NCBI GenBank assembly: GCA_031973435.1
Contig: DALYDA010000004.1
Location: forward strand, 1 to 39,851
DNA length: 39,851 nt
Direction: 5' to 3'
Source of the DNA: HK-STAS-PATE-34 sp031973435
Lineage (GTDB): Bacteria > Patescibacteriota > Minisyncoccia > Phycocordibacterales > UBA9973
Shown: one piece after another, positions 18,049 through 26,206 of the stretch
How positions within the stretch are numbered: position 1 is the first letter of the stretch
How the letters are laid out: the number at the start of each line of letters is the position of its first letter
Translations under genes and position numbers: made by a program
The notes under the pieces: generated by a model
The model's database searches: none
What the model saw: the letters and a program-made list of their open reading frames with translations, nothing else
What the model was told of the DNA's origin: nothing

Positions 18049-18298
18049 TAATATTGTCACTACGGAAAGGAAGATTTCGCTAAAATAACCTTATTTTATA
18101 AGGATTTGGCTTACAGAAATGATCGTAACGTCTCTTTTTTATGATATAAGTTGATCTCACGAGTGTCGTACAGATCAGTGCATACATAAAGAGCAAACAA
18201 CAAAAGCTATTCAAACTAACAAACAGGACCCTTCTTTTGTCCAATCAGAACTAAAGAAGGCTAAATATAAGGTTTTTTTCACGACTAACACAAACAAA

Positions 18299-19321
18299 GT
18301 GCTTGGTTTCGTTATAATTTCTTCCTTTGTTTTGGTCCCTATGCATGTTTCTGCATCAATTTTCTCATTCCTAAATCCTGAGGAAACAGAAGCTTCACAG
18401 GTTTTCTCTGACAACTCACAAAGCATGGATGTTCTAGACCCAAACATGACCTTGGTTGAAAGTGTCGAATCAGAGCCTCTAAGTGTAGAAGGTGGGGCGC
18501 TTGTTCCTGAGATAGGGCCGTTAGGTACTCCTTTGGACATTGCAGATTTGCCAGCAACAGGTGAAATCACTACTTATACAGTTCGCGATGGAGACACAGT
18601 GTCAGAGGTAGCAGAAATGTTCGGTGTTTCTAGTAATACGATACTCTGGGCAAACGATATGCCAAAAGGTTCTTCACTTAAAAAAGGACAAGTTTTGACA
18701 ATACTTCCTGTTACTGGAATAAGACACATTGTCAAAAAGGGAGATTCTATAAGAAAAATAGCTACTCTGTATAAAGGAGACGCGGAAGACATATCATCAT
18801 TTAACGGGATATCGCTTGACGAAAGCATAGCTGTTGGAACAGAGATAATCATTCCAGATGGAGAGATGACTCCTCCAAAAGCAACGACTACTACAGCTAC
18901 TTCAACAACAAAGAAGAAAGAGAGAACATTTGGTACAAACTTCCCAGAATACAATGGAACACTTATTCGTCCAATAAAGGGAGGTATAAGAACACAAGGA
19001 CTACACGCTAGAAATGGAGTTGATATTGGAGCAAAAACTGGAACACCTATATATGCTGCAGCTAGTGGACGAGTAATAGTTGCTGATGGATCAGGATATA
19101 ACGGAGGATTTGGACTATATGTAGTAGTTGATCATGGTGGAGGCGTAAAAACTCTTTATGCTCACATGTCTAAAGTTGGGACTACAGTAGGAGCGAGTGT
19201 TTCCCAAGGAGAAATTATCGGATACGTTGGAAACACAGGAAGATCTACTGGCCCACACCTACACTACGAGGTTCATGGAGCAAAGAACCCTCTAGGAACA
19301 AACCCAAGATACGGATTATAG
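18299..19321 (+). CDS. LysM-LysM-M23 peptidoglycan endopeptidase (start uncertain)
   Basis: 340 residues from the GTG at 18299. Order: hydrophobic signal segment (about 1-18), linker, LysM 1 (91-138, TYTVRDGDTVSEVAEMFGV), LysM 2 (141-187), Thr/Lys linker, and M23 metallopeptidase (about 228-330) with zinc and active-site residues His236 and Asp242 in HARNGVDIG, His289 in YAHM, and His320/His322 in HLHYEV. It should bind and cut cell-wall peptides outside the membrane. The same frame stays open upstream to 18155 and reads as plausible protein (FVQSELKKAKYKVFFTTN), supplying the positive charges a signal helix needs, yet it contains no ATG, GTG or TTG. The true start may be a rare codon such as ATT at 18209. 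The enzyme call is secure, the start is not. Confidence 0.85.
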   Translation: MLGFVIISSFVLVPMHVSASIFSFLNPEETEASQVFSDNSQSMDVLDPNMTLVESVESEPLSVEGGALVPEIGPLGTPLDIADLPATGEITTYTVRDGDTVSEVAEMFGVSSNTILWANDMPKGSSLKKGQVLTILPVTGIRHIVKKGDSIRKIATLYKGDAEDISSFNGISLDESIAVGTEIIIPDGEMTPPKATTTTATSTTKKKERTFGTNFPEYNGTLIRPIKGGIRTQGLHARNGVDIGAKTGTPIYAAASGRVIVADGSGYNGGFGLYVVVDHGGGVKTLYAHMSKVGTTVGASVSQGEIIGYVGNTGRSTGPHLHYEVHGAKNPLGTNPRYGL

Positions 19322-19350
19322 AAGAATAAGGGTATAAGGACCTAGAACAA

Positions 19351-19377
19351 AAAACCGCACAAAATCTGTGCGGTTTT
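19351..19377. terminator. Bidirectional terminator between the M23 gene and comM
   Basis: Stem of 10 bases (19351-19360 with 19368-19377), core ACCGCAC/GTGCGGT, with A and T runs on both flanks. It ends the plus-strand M23 transcript and the minus-strand comM transcript. Confidence 0.85.
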
Positions 19378-19381
19378 GTAT

Positions 19382-20966
19382 TTAGATATTTATTTTTGGT
19401 CTATATTGAAGTGCTTCGAGTATGTGAGATTCCTCTATTTCATCCTTCTCGTCTAGATCTGCAATCGTACGAGCGAGTTTTTGTACTCTGTGGTATGCAC
19501 GAGCAGAGAGACCGAGTTTTGTTGCGCTCGTTTCTAGTGTGTTTCTAGCTTTTTCATCAAGTGGTGCATAAGTTCCCAAATCCTTGGCGTTCATATCAGA
19601 GTTTTTTCCTATTTTTCTCTCAGAGTTTTCAAATCTTTTTATTTGCTTATTTCTAGCATTTCCAACTCGCATTCGGACTGTTTCGGTACTTTCTCCTTCA
19701 GATATATTTTCACCAAGTGTTTTTAGGTCTATGTCGCCAACAGAAACCCACATATCGATTCGGTCCATTATCGGTCCAGATAGTTTTCTTCTGTATCTTA
19801 CAAGATCTGTTTCTCTGCAAGTACAACGTTTTACTTTCGATGTTAGATTTCCGCAAGGACATGGGTTCATGGCCGCGATCAGAATAAAATTGGATGGAAA
19901 TAATGCTGTGCCTTTTGCACGAGAAATAGAAACTACATTATCTTCTAGGGGTTGTCGTAGTGACTCGATAACTTTTTTGTCGAATTCAGGAAACTCGTCC
20001 AAGAAAAGTACTCCTTTGTGAGCAAGTGTTACTTCTCCCGGTTTCGGGATCGTTCCTCCTCCGATAACAGATACATAAGAGGAAGTATGGTGAGGTGAAC
20101 GAAATGGAACTTCAGTTATATAATCACCAGAGAGAGTTCCAGCAATAGAATGTATCCCAGTTATTTCCAATATTTCATCGACTGTTAATTGGGGCAATAA
20201 GTTTGTAAATACTCTTGCAAGCATGGTCTTCCCGGTTCCAGGTGGTCCATAGNNNNNNNNNNCCCTGTGAATAAACAAGGTCTTTCTGCTGTAGCGCAAT
20301 CTCAAGTCCTCTCTTTGCACTTTCCTGTCCTCTTATGTCGGATAGATCATAAACAGCTTTTGTCGAAGTAGTCTCTATTGGAGTTTCTTCATTTGGAAAA
20401 AGAGTTTCAACCTTCACTTCTCCCTCTATAAGTGGGTTTTCTTTTTTCTCTCTTATGTGTTCTATGAGTTCACGAAGATTGGATACTGCATATATCTTTA
20501 TTCCACGCATAAGTGCTGCTTCCCTCGCGTTTTGTGCGGGAACAAATACATTTTCATATCCAGACTCCTTTGCGAGTTTCACAATTGGAAGAACTCCTTT
20601 AACTCCACGAATCTCACCATTTAAAGCAAGTTCACCAAGAAAAAGATTTTTTTCAGTGTTTGCCGCAATTTCACCATGAGAAATCAGGTACGAAACTGCG
20701 ATCGCGAGATCAAAAGATGAACCCTCCTTTTTTATATCAGCAGGAGAAAGAGAAACCACAACTTTCTGGTTCTGTTGTTTTGGAGATGGATAACCACAAT
20801 TCTTCAGTGCTGAAGATACTCTGTCCTTTGCTTCTTCGACAGCTTTATCACCAAGACCTACAACAGAAAAAGCATGAAGTGTGTTTGGTGTGATATCGGT
20901 CTCAACAGTTACTATCTGTCCATTTAGTAAATATGGTTGTGCAGAATATACACGAGAGAAAGACAT
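19382..20966 (-). CDS. comM: YifB/ComM-family Mg-chelatase-like AAA+ ATPase, broken by an assembly gap
   Basis: One gene read in two frames because of ten Ns at 20253-20262. The N-terminal part (MSFSRVYSAQ onward) has the ComM N-domain with VVGLGDKAVEEAKDRV, SLSPADIKKEGSSFDLA and FLGELALNGEIRGVKG, then DLSDIRGQESAKRGLEIA. After the gap come YGPPGTGKTMLA (P-loop), TLAHKGVLFLDEFPEF (Walker B), AAMNPCPCGN and the C-terminal RAYHRVQKLARTIADLDEKD. ComM is a hexameric helicase that promotes branch migration when transformed DNA is integrated, which would fit DNA uptake in a CPR cell. The stretch just upstream of the gap (about LQQKDLVYSQ) does not match the usual GGHNLLL-type lead into the P-loop, so it may be misassembled. 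The frameshift is an artefact, not a real mutation. Confidence 0.9.
20253..20262. other. Ten-base N run (scaffold gap) inside comM
   Basis: Run of N within the ComM P-loop region. The real length is not known; the reading frame changes across it. Confidence 0.99.
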
Positions 20967-21053
20967 AAAAAGGGATTAGTAAAAAGTGGTTAGTGGATAA
21001 TAAATTGAACACAAATTTACTTCTTTATCTATATAAAGTATACCTCAATAAAA

Positions 21054-21086
21054 AACAAAACAAAATCATTTGGATTTTGTTTTGTT
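21054..21086 (-). terminator. Terminator of the DksA-like gene
   Basis: Perfect 14-base stem (21054-21067 with 21073-21086), loop ATTTG, followed on the minus strand by a T-rich tract. The remaining bases of the 150-base gap to comM hold a TATACT-like box near 21040 that may serve comM. Confidence 0.8.
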
Positions 21087-21115
21087 GCTATTCCCTAACT
21101 ACTATTCGCTTTTCA

Positions 21116-21469
21116 CTATGACTCCATGTGCTCTTTGCATGTTTGTGCAGACGGGTTCGCACCTAGTCTGTCATCCTCTATCTCTTTTCCGCATATAACA
21201 CATTTCCCAAATACTCCAGTCTCTATGTTTGATAGTGATGTGTTTATTTCGTTCCACTTTCCTTCGAGTGCTTCTAGCATTGCAGTTCTTTGTTCGAAAT
21301 CCTCGAAACGGTCTGCATTGTCATTCTCGTCTGCAGTGTCTCCACCAGTGTTTGCTGACATGACTTCCCAATCGCCATTTTCAGGGTTTAGTACTGCTAT
21401 ATCAGAGAGTTCCTTCTCTATTTTAGCTTTCTCCTCAAGGAGTGCTTGTTTGTATGTATCTGTGTTCAT
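21116..21469 (-). CDS. DksA/TraR-family zinc-finger protein
   Basis: 117 residues. The N-terminal helical hairpin (about 1-85) is shorter than in E. coli DksA but has the acidic TADENDNADRFEDFEQRTA stretch typical of the family. The C-terminal finger is CVIC followed by CKEH, so the ligand set is Cys-Cys-Cys-His rather than four Cys. DksA-like proteins enter the secondary channel of RNA polymerase and modulate initiation, often with ppGpp. TGATAAAAT with the box at 21476-21481 lies exactly 6 bases before the ATG, and a strong terminator follows, so it is a single-gene leaderless transcript. Family secure; regulatory targets unknown. Confidence 0.88.
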   Translation of the reverse strand: MNTDTYKQALLEEKAKIEKELSDIAVLNPENGDWEVMSANTGGDTADENDNADRFEDFEQRTAMLEALEGKWNEINTSLSNIETGVFGKCVICGKEIEDDRLGANPSAQTCKEHMES

Positions 21470-21475
21470 GTAGAG

Positions 21476-21481
21476 ATTTTA
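21476..21481 (-). promoter_or_regulatory. Extended -10 box of the DksA-like gene
   Basis: TGATAAAAT on the minus strand, six bases before the ATG at 21469; fits the leaderless spacing. Confidence 0.7.
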
Positions 21482-21554
21482 TCACAACAGAATTAAACGT
21501 ACTACTCGGAACAAACCTATTTTTATTGTTAGTTTCTTGTAAAACCTACTCTTT

Positions 21555-22466
21555 CTAATTTATTGCTCTGTCCTGGAGTCTTTCGAGTACACGATCGAAT
21601 GTATCTAGGCTGTCCGCTACTATCACGATATCATTCTCCGCATATCCATACAGAAGTATGATCTCACCGCTTTCGTCGTAAAGTATTCTCATATCTTTGT
21701 TCTTTATAACTTTGTCATTCCATCTGGTGGTGAAGTTTTCTTCTGCTTCTTCAGTGCCAATATCGAATATATCGTAAGTATCTCGGAGAATAGTTTTTTC
21801 CCATGCGATCATCCCTCCAAAAAGTGAGTCGAAAGAATCACTCTCTATTATAAAGAAATAGCTACTTCTTATTTCCGTAGAGTCGATACCGAGCATGAAA
21901 TCTTTTACTGTATCTACAGAAAAAGATTTGGAAGTTTCCATCCCGAGCGCTGTTGCTATGTCAGAGAAATCTGCTTTCCTTGTTCCGGACTGGTCATTTA
22001 CAACACCGTACACGTTCATCATCTGGCCAGGATTGGACTCCATTTCCTTTTGTGCTTGTTTGAGGTTCAGTAGTATTGTCGATCTCCCACCTGAGAGTGA
22101 AAAAACTTTTTCCTTTTCCACAAATATCATTGAGTCTTGTAGTGATGCTGGCTTTTCTACTGTAACTCCTCGTGGTGACCCAAAGTACCAAGCAACACCA
22201 AGCGCAGAAAATCCAAGTAGGACACTAAGTACTATGAGGGTAATCCATGTTCGCTTCTTTTTTGTTTCTACAGGAACTTCGGCTACTTGGTTTTTTCTTG
22301 CTTGTTCAGCCATTGCGATTTTTATCACAGAGCCTTGGTTTTGCTTGAGAGCCTTTGCCATATCAGAAGAATAAGTCCGGAGAGCGTGATCTCTGGTTGT
22401 GTCGGCACGAGACGAATCAACATTCGTAGGAGTTTGTGGTTGTAAGGCGTTTCCGTATTCGTCCAT
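21555..22466 (-). CDS. Single-pass membrane protein of unknown function
   Basis: 303 residues. A polar N-terminal cytoplasmic part of about 70 residues ends in KKKRTW, followed by a membrane helix (about 73-93, ITLIVLSVLLGFSALGVAWYF) and an extracytoplasmic domain of about 210 residues with mixed alpha/beta character (for example DMRILYDESGEIILLYGYAE and IVIVADSLDTFDRVLERLQ near the end). The positive-inside rule places the C-terminal domain outside. I think this is a conserved Patescibacteria family, but I cannot name it. A TATAAA box ends 7 bases before the ATG. It lies alone between the pnp terminator and the DksA-like gene. Confidence 0.75.
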   Translation of the reverse strand: MDEYGNALQPQTPTNVDSSRADTTRDHALRTYSSDMAKALKQNQGSVIKIAMAEQARKNQVAEVPVETKKKRTWITLIVLSVLLGFSALGVAWYFGSPRGVTVEKPASLQDSMIFVEKEKVFSLSGGRSTILLNLKQAQKEMESNPGQMMNVYGVVNDQSGTRKADFSDIATALGMETSKSFSVDTVKDFMLGIDSTEIRSSYFFIIESDSFDSLFGGMIAWEKTILRDTYDIFDIGTEEAEENFTTRWNDKVIKNKDMRILYDESGEIILLYGYAENDIVIVADSLDTFDRVLERLQDRAIN

Positions 22467-22507
22467 AATAGTCTTTATATTGTAACGGTAAAAGTAGATA
22501 AAACAAA

Positions 22508-22547
22508 ACCCCGTGAGATAGAGCGTATGCTCGCTATCTCACGGGGT
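22508..22547 (-). terminator. Terminator of pnp
   Basis: Perfect 14-base stem (22508-22521 with 22534-22547), GC-rich CCCCGTGAGATAG core, loop able to fold further (GAGC/GCTC), followed on the minus strand by TTTTGTTTT. Confidence 0.9.
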
Positions 22548-22556
22548 AAGTCTGTG

Positions 22557-24713
22557 TTATTTTTTCTCAGTCGTATCAGTTTTTTCGGGTTGCTTTACAA
22601 AGTCTTTGTTTAGAGCTTTTATCGAAAGTGATATTCTTCCCTTCTCCTTGTCCACTCCGATAACCTTTACTGGTATTATCATTCCTTCTTTTAGGACATC
22701 GCTTACCTTCTCTACTCTCATCGGTGATATTTCAGATATATGCACTAGTCCGTCTGAATATTCTGATATTTTTACCACAGCTCCAATCTCGAGGATTTTT
22801 ACAACTGTCCCCTCTACAACTTCTCCTTCCTTCCATTCTTTTACGATACTGTTTATTGTTGCTATGGCCTTATCTGCGCTTCCGTCACGTCCTGTTGCAT
22901 AAACTGTTCCATCATCCTCTATAGATATTTCTGCGCCAGTTTTCTCACGGATTTCATTTACAGTTTTTCCTCCGCTACCGATAACCATACCTATTTTTTC
23001 AACTGGGATCTTGGTCATAGATATCTTTGGCGCACGAGGAGAGATATCACTTCTTGGTTCTGATATCTCTTTTTCCATAACATCTAGTATGTGAAGGCGT
23101 GCTTTCTTTGCATCACGAAGTGCCTCTTTCAAGATCGATGGTGGTACTCCGTCTAGTTTTATATCCATTTGTATTGCTGTTACTCCCTTTCTTGTTCCAG
23201 CTACTTTGAAGTCCATGTCTCCATGGTGGTCTTCTGGTCCTTGTATGTCAGTTAGAATTTTGTACTTACTGTGATCTCCTTCGTCGAGCAGAAGTCCCAT
23301 CGCTATACCTGCTACCGGTCTTGATATCGGAACACCAGCATCCATAAGTGCTATTGAGGATGCACAGATAGATGCTTGTGATGTTGATCCGTTTGATGCC
23401 ATACACTCAGAAACAACACGGATTGTGTAAGGGAAAGAATCTTTATTTGGTATCACAGGAACAAGGGCTTTTTCTGCGAGCATTCCGTGCCCCATTTCTC
23501 TTCGATTTAGTCCACCTACGCGTCCAGTCTCACCAGAAGAATAAGGTGGGAAGTTGTAGTGGTGCATGAATCTTTTTGTGTATTCGCTTTCCATTCCGTC
23601 TATTTCTTGTTTACTTTCAGGTCCACCAAGCGTAACAATTGAAAGTACATGTGTTTCTCCTCGGTAAAATGTTCCTGTTCCGTGAAGTGATGGGGAGAGA
23701 CCTCCAGCGTGTGCATATATTTCTCTAACCTCATCCATTTTTCTTAGGTCAACTCTTTTTCCGTCCTCGAGTCCGCCTTTGTGAACGAGCTCATCTATGC
23801 TTTCGTGTAGTAGGTCTTTTGCGTCAGCACGAAGAGCACTGTTTTCGTCTCCTCCGTATTTTTCATCCAAGATATCTCCCCACAAACCTTCTGCTTCTAT
23901 AATAGATTTCTTGCTTTCCTTTCCAAAAAGATTTTTTGCGAGATCTCCTAAAACTTTTTCTGCCAAAAGTGCCCTTACTTCATCGGGAAGTTCATTTTTT
24001 TCAAATACAAGTTTTTCTTTTCCAATTTCACTTATTATTTTTCTTTGCCATGTTTCCAAAAGACCGATCTCTTTTACGGCAAGGTCTAGAACTGTATCTA
24101 GTTTTTCTTCATCCCATTCATAGGTCATGGCTTCGATCATGCAGACATTTCCGTCCTTTCCACATATTGTGACATCTAGTTCATATGGAGACTCATCTCC
24201 TGCTGGCAGATAGTTGCAGACCCTCACTTCTTCATCACCTACTGCTTTCGATATGTGTACTGCTCCAACAGGTCCAGCCCACGGTATCTGAGAAACTCCG
24301 AGTGCGATAGACGTAGCATTTACTCCGAGAATTTTTGGATCCATGTCTCCTACAGCAAGCACTGTTACGATCACTTGCACAGCATTTTTTATGTGATGAG
24401 GGAAAAGTGGACGTATTGTTCTATCTATCATTCTTCCTGCAAGGATTGCTTGGTCAGAAGGACGTCCTTCTCTTCTTACGTATTGGCTTCCTAATATCTT
24501 TCCGGAAGCATAAAATTTCTCCATGTATTCAACTGTAAGATTGAAAAAACCTCTATTTTCTTTTCCGTCGCGAGAAATAACTACAGTTGCCAAAACAACT
24601 GTTCCCTCTGACGAAAGCATGACAGACCCATGTGCTTGTTCAGCAAGGTCAGAGAAAATAGCTGTAACTTTTTTCCCTCCTATCTCTATTTCATATTCTT
24701 TTTTTTGTCTCAT
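22557..24713 (-). CDS. pnp: Polynucleotide phosphorylase
   Basis: 718 residues from the ATG at 24713 (MRQKKEYEIEIGGKKVTAIF). A 43-residue upstream extension to 24842 does not resemble the family and is rejected. It degrades RNA 3'-5' with phosphate, in the RNA decay complex. Order: first RNase PH domain (SEGTVVLATVV, GFFNLTVEYMEKFYA, LGSQYVRREGRPSDQAILAG), helical linker, second RNase PH domain (GTGTFYRGETHVLSIVTLG, PPYSSGETGRVGGLNRREMG, LTDIQGPEDHHGDMDFKVAG), KH domain with VIGSGGKTVNEI (about 566-625) and S1 domain (about 630-700) with DGLVHISEIS. All catalytic blocks are present. About 160 bases separate it from the divergent small gene; part may be a regulated leader, as is common for pnp. 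Confidence 0.97.
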   Translation of the reverse strand: MRQKKEYEIEIGGKKVTAIFSDLAEQAHGSVMLSSEGTVVLATVVISRDGKENRGFFNLTVEYMEKFYASGKILGSQYVRREGRPSDQAILAGRMIDRTIRPLFPHHIKNAVQVIVTVLAVGDMDPKILGVNATSIALGVSQIPWAGPVGAVHISKAVGDEEVRVCNYLPAGDESPYELDVTICGKDGNVCMIEAMTYEWDEEKLDTVLDLAVKEIGLLETWQRKIISEIGKEKLVFEKNELPDEVRALLAEKVLGDLAKNLFGKESKKSIIEAEGLWGDILDEKYGGDENSALRADAKDLLHESIDELVHKGGLEDGKRVDLRKMDEVREIYAHAGGLSPSLHGTGTFYRGETHVLSIVTLGGPESKQEIDGMESEYTKRFMHHYNFPPYSSGETGRVGGLNRREMGHGMLAEKALVPVIPNKDSFPYTIRVVSECMASNGSTSQASICASSIALMDAGVPISRPVAGIAMGLLLDEGDHSKYKILTDIQGPEDHHGDMDFKVAGTRKGVTAIQMDIKLDGVPPSILKEALRDAKKARLHILDVMEKEISEPRSDISPRAPKISMTKIPVEKIGMVIGSGGKTVNEIREKTGAEISIEDDGTVYATGRDGSADKAIATINSIVKEWKEGEVVEGTVVKILEIGAVVKISEYSDGLVHISEISPMRVEKVSDVLKEGMIIPVKVIGVDKEKGRISLSIKALNKDFVKQPEKTDTTEKK

Positions 24714-24835
24714 TTTAGATGTTGAGTCTCCAGACCTTAGTATTGTTCCCTTTGGAAAAACACTACCCGTCCGGAGGCTCAGATTATTTACTAATACCCA
24801 AAGATTAACAGAAAAAGACCTCGTTTGAAAGTTGT

Positions 24836-24864
24836 TTGACAAAGAAGATTACTAGATGTAGTAT
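24836..24864 (+). promoter_or_regulatory. Near-consensus promoter of the small exported protein gene
   Basis: TTGACA (24836-24841), a 17-base spacer and TAGTAT (24859-24864) on the plus strand, ending 11 bases before the ATG at 24876. Predicted leader is only a few bases. Confidence 0.8.
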
Positions 24865-24875
24865 TTCAAAAAACG

Positions 24876-25160
24876 ATGCCAATGAAAACTATAATAGTAT
24901 TATTTGGAGTTGTTGTTCTGGCTTATATCTCCCCAGACTTAAATCAGCAAAAGGTAAAGATGGAAAAGAAAGGAAATGTCATTTACTTTTATGAGGAAAA
25001 GGAAGATTCTCTTGTTTACAGTGGTTGTGCCACATTAGAAGATACGACAATAACTAAAGAAGAGGCCAAAAAAGCGTTCTTTTCCAAAGACACAACCGAC
25101 TCTCCAATATTTTTCGATATGGAGAAAGGAATGATAAAAAGAAAAACCCCGCAAGATTGA
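24876..25160 (+). CDS. Small exported or membrane-anchored hypothetical protein
   Basis: 94 residues (or 92 if the second ATG at 24882 is used). A short hydrophobic helix at the N-terminus (about 4-18, KTIIVLFGVVVLAYI) is followed by a charged soluble part with one Cys (VYSGCATLEDTTITKEE) and Lys-rich end. It has a near-consensus promoter directly in front and a terminator overlapping its stop codon, so it is a compact single-gene unit. No Shine-Dalgarno sequence is visible. I recognise no family; the lone Cys is not in a lipobox. Confidence 0.65.
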   Translation: MPMKTIIVLFGVVVLAYISPDLNQQKVKMEKKGNVIYFYEEKEDSLVYSGCATLEDTTITKEEAKKAFFSKDTTDSPIFFDMEKGMIKRKTPQD

Positions 25161-25168
25161 TTGCGGGA
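25147..25168. terminator. Terminator between the small exported protein and NYN genes
   Basis: Seven- to eight-base stem CCCGCAA/TTGCGGG (25148-25154 with 25161-25167) with T runs after it and A runs before it; the stop codon of the 24876 gene lies in the loop. Confidence 0.8.
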
Positions 25169-25182
25169 TTTTTATTTTCATC

Positions 25183-25689
25183 TTATCTATAACCCATCAG
25201 GTATTTTCTAGGATTCTCTGATAAGTCTAGGAAGTCGTCTGTGATTTCTTTTAGTTTAAGCGATGTAGATTTCCCGAAAGAAACAACCTCAACTTGTGTA
25301 GTGGACGCGAGATAGTCTACAAGTGGTACGAAGTCTCCATCTCCTGAAACTATAACTATCGCGTCTACTTTTGGTGCTGCGGTGATGGCGTCTATTGCGA
25401 GTCCCACATCCCAGTCCCCCTTCTTTGCTCCATCTCCAAATATTTGGAGGTCTTTTGTTTTTGTTTCAATCCCAAGGTTTGTCAATGCTTCAAAAAAGTT
25501 TTTCTCATCCCCTGCTTCAGTTGTTATCACATATGCTATTGCTCGTACGAGTCTCCTGCCTGCTACAGCGTCCTTTATGATATTTCCGAAATTCACTTTT
25601 CTTTTGTATAGGTTTTTTGCGCTGTGGTATAGATTTTGTGTGTCTATGAAAACTGCCACTCTTTGTTCTTTATGTTTAATTATGCTCAT
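25183..25689 (-). CDS. NYN-domain (LabA/DUF88-like) putative ribonuclease
   Basis: 168 residues, essentially one NYN domain of the PIN-like nuclease fold. Acidic metal-site positions are visible: Asp16 in VFIDTQNL, Asp92/Asp94 in GDWDVGLAIDAI with Asp100, and Asp117/Asp119 in VSGDGDFVPLVDYL. Family members are thought to act on RNA; LabA in cyanobacteria affects circadian output. It is a single gene with a TATACT box 17 bases before the ATG and a shared terminator at its end. The fold assignment is firm; the substrate is unknown. Confidence 0.88.
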   Translation of the reverse strand: MSIIKHKEQRVAVFIDTQNLYHSAKNLYKRKVNFGNIIKDAVAGRRLVRAIAYVITTEAGDEKNFFEALTNLGIETKTKDLQIFGDGAKKGDWDVGLAIDAITAAPKVDAIVIVSGDGDFVPLVDYLASTTQVEVVSFGKSTSLKLKEITDDFLDLSENPRKYLMGYR

Positions 25690-25786
25690 GCTTTGTTTGT
25701 GTTAGTAGTATAAAAATAAGATTAGTATGAAAATGATCGACCTGTAACTATATTGTATGCTTTTGTGCCTCTTTATCAAAGGCAAT

Positions 25787-25815
25787 AGAAAATGCCGTAG
25801 AGTACGGCATTTTCT
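25787..25815 (-). terminator. Terminator hairpin of rpsO
   Basis: Perfect 13-base stem (25787-25799 with 25803-25815) and a 3-base loop, 14 bases after the rpsO stop on the minus strand. The T run is part of the stem. Confidence 0.8.
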
Positions 25816-25828
25816 AAGTTTATATAAA

Positions 25829-26059
25829 TTATGCTTTCTTTGCAGTCTTTTCTGCGTATTTTGTGTGCTTTCTTCGGTCAGAAACCATCTTTAGAAGACC
25901 TCTTCTTGAGTGGTTGTCCTTCTTGTGCTTCTTTAGGTGCAGTGAAAGTGCCTCAATTTTTTCGTTCAAGACAGCTATCTGAACCTCAGAAGACCCTGTA
26001 TCTGTAGGGTGTTTTTGCGATTTCTTTATAATAGTTTGTTTCTTTTTCGTACTAAGCAT
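25829..26059 (-). CDS. rpsO: 30S ribosomal protein S15
   Basis: 76 residues from the ATG at 26059 (MLSTKKKQTIIKKSQKH); a second in-frame ATG at 26065 touches the -10 box and is less likely. The S15 signature is plain: HPTDTGSSEVQIAVLNEKIEALS, LHLKKHKKDNHSRRGLLKMV, DRRKHTKYAEK. Usual length is about 89; the family's final helix is replaced by a short Lys/Ala tail, in line with trimmed ribosomal proteins in CPR bacteria. It binds 16S rRNA in the central domain early in assembly. TGATATTAT (box 26066-26071) lies exactly 6 bases before the ATG at 26059, so even this core gene appears leaderless. Confidence 0.95.
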   Translation of the reverse strand: MLSTKKKQTIIKKSQKHPTDTGSSEVQIAVLNEKIEALSLHLKKHKKDNHSRRGLLKMVSDRRKHTKYAEKTAKKA

Positions 26060-26065
26060 TCGCAT

Positions 26066-26071
26066 ATAATA
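26066..26071 (-). promoter_or_regulatory. Extended -10 box of rpsO
   Basis: TGATATTAT on the minus strand; six bases to the ATG at 26059. Decides between two in-frame ATG codons. Confidence 0.65.
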
Positions 26072-26094
26072 TCACACATTACTTTTTTTTGCAA

Positions 26095-26170
26095 GCCCTG
26101 TAGTGAAACTTGGCAAAGTCTCGTCCGACAGCAAGACAGGCTCTGCCATTGCCAACCTCTACTACGGGGC
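26095..26170. repeat. Long imperfect inverted-repeat element upstream of rpsO
   Basis: Outer arms GCCCTGTAGT (26095-26104) and ACTACGGGGC (26161-26170) pair over 10 positions with one G-T. Inner arms TTGGCAA (26110-26116) and TTGCCAA (26149-26155) pair perfectly, and GTCT/AGAC near 26118-26136 can close the tip. It has no T run at its 3' end on either strand, so it is not a terminator. It could be a mobile or dispersed intergenic repeat of the genome, or a structured RNA element; it is more GC-rich than its surroundings. Confidence 0.6.
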
Positions 26171-26206
26171 AAGACCCTCATGTATCAAATAATGATGCGT
26201 TTACAC

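Noticed and set aside
18119..18298. Recoding of TGA to join the ATG at 18119 to the M23 peptidase
   Set aside because: TGA is a normal stop elsewhere in the window (25158, 27825), and no other gene has an internal TGA, so recoding is unlikely.
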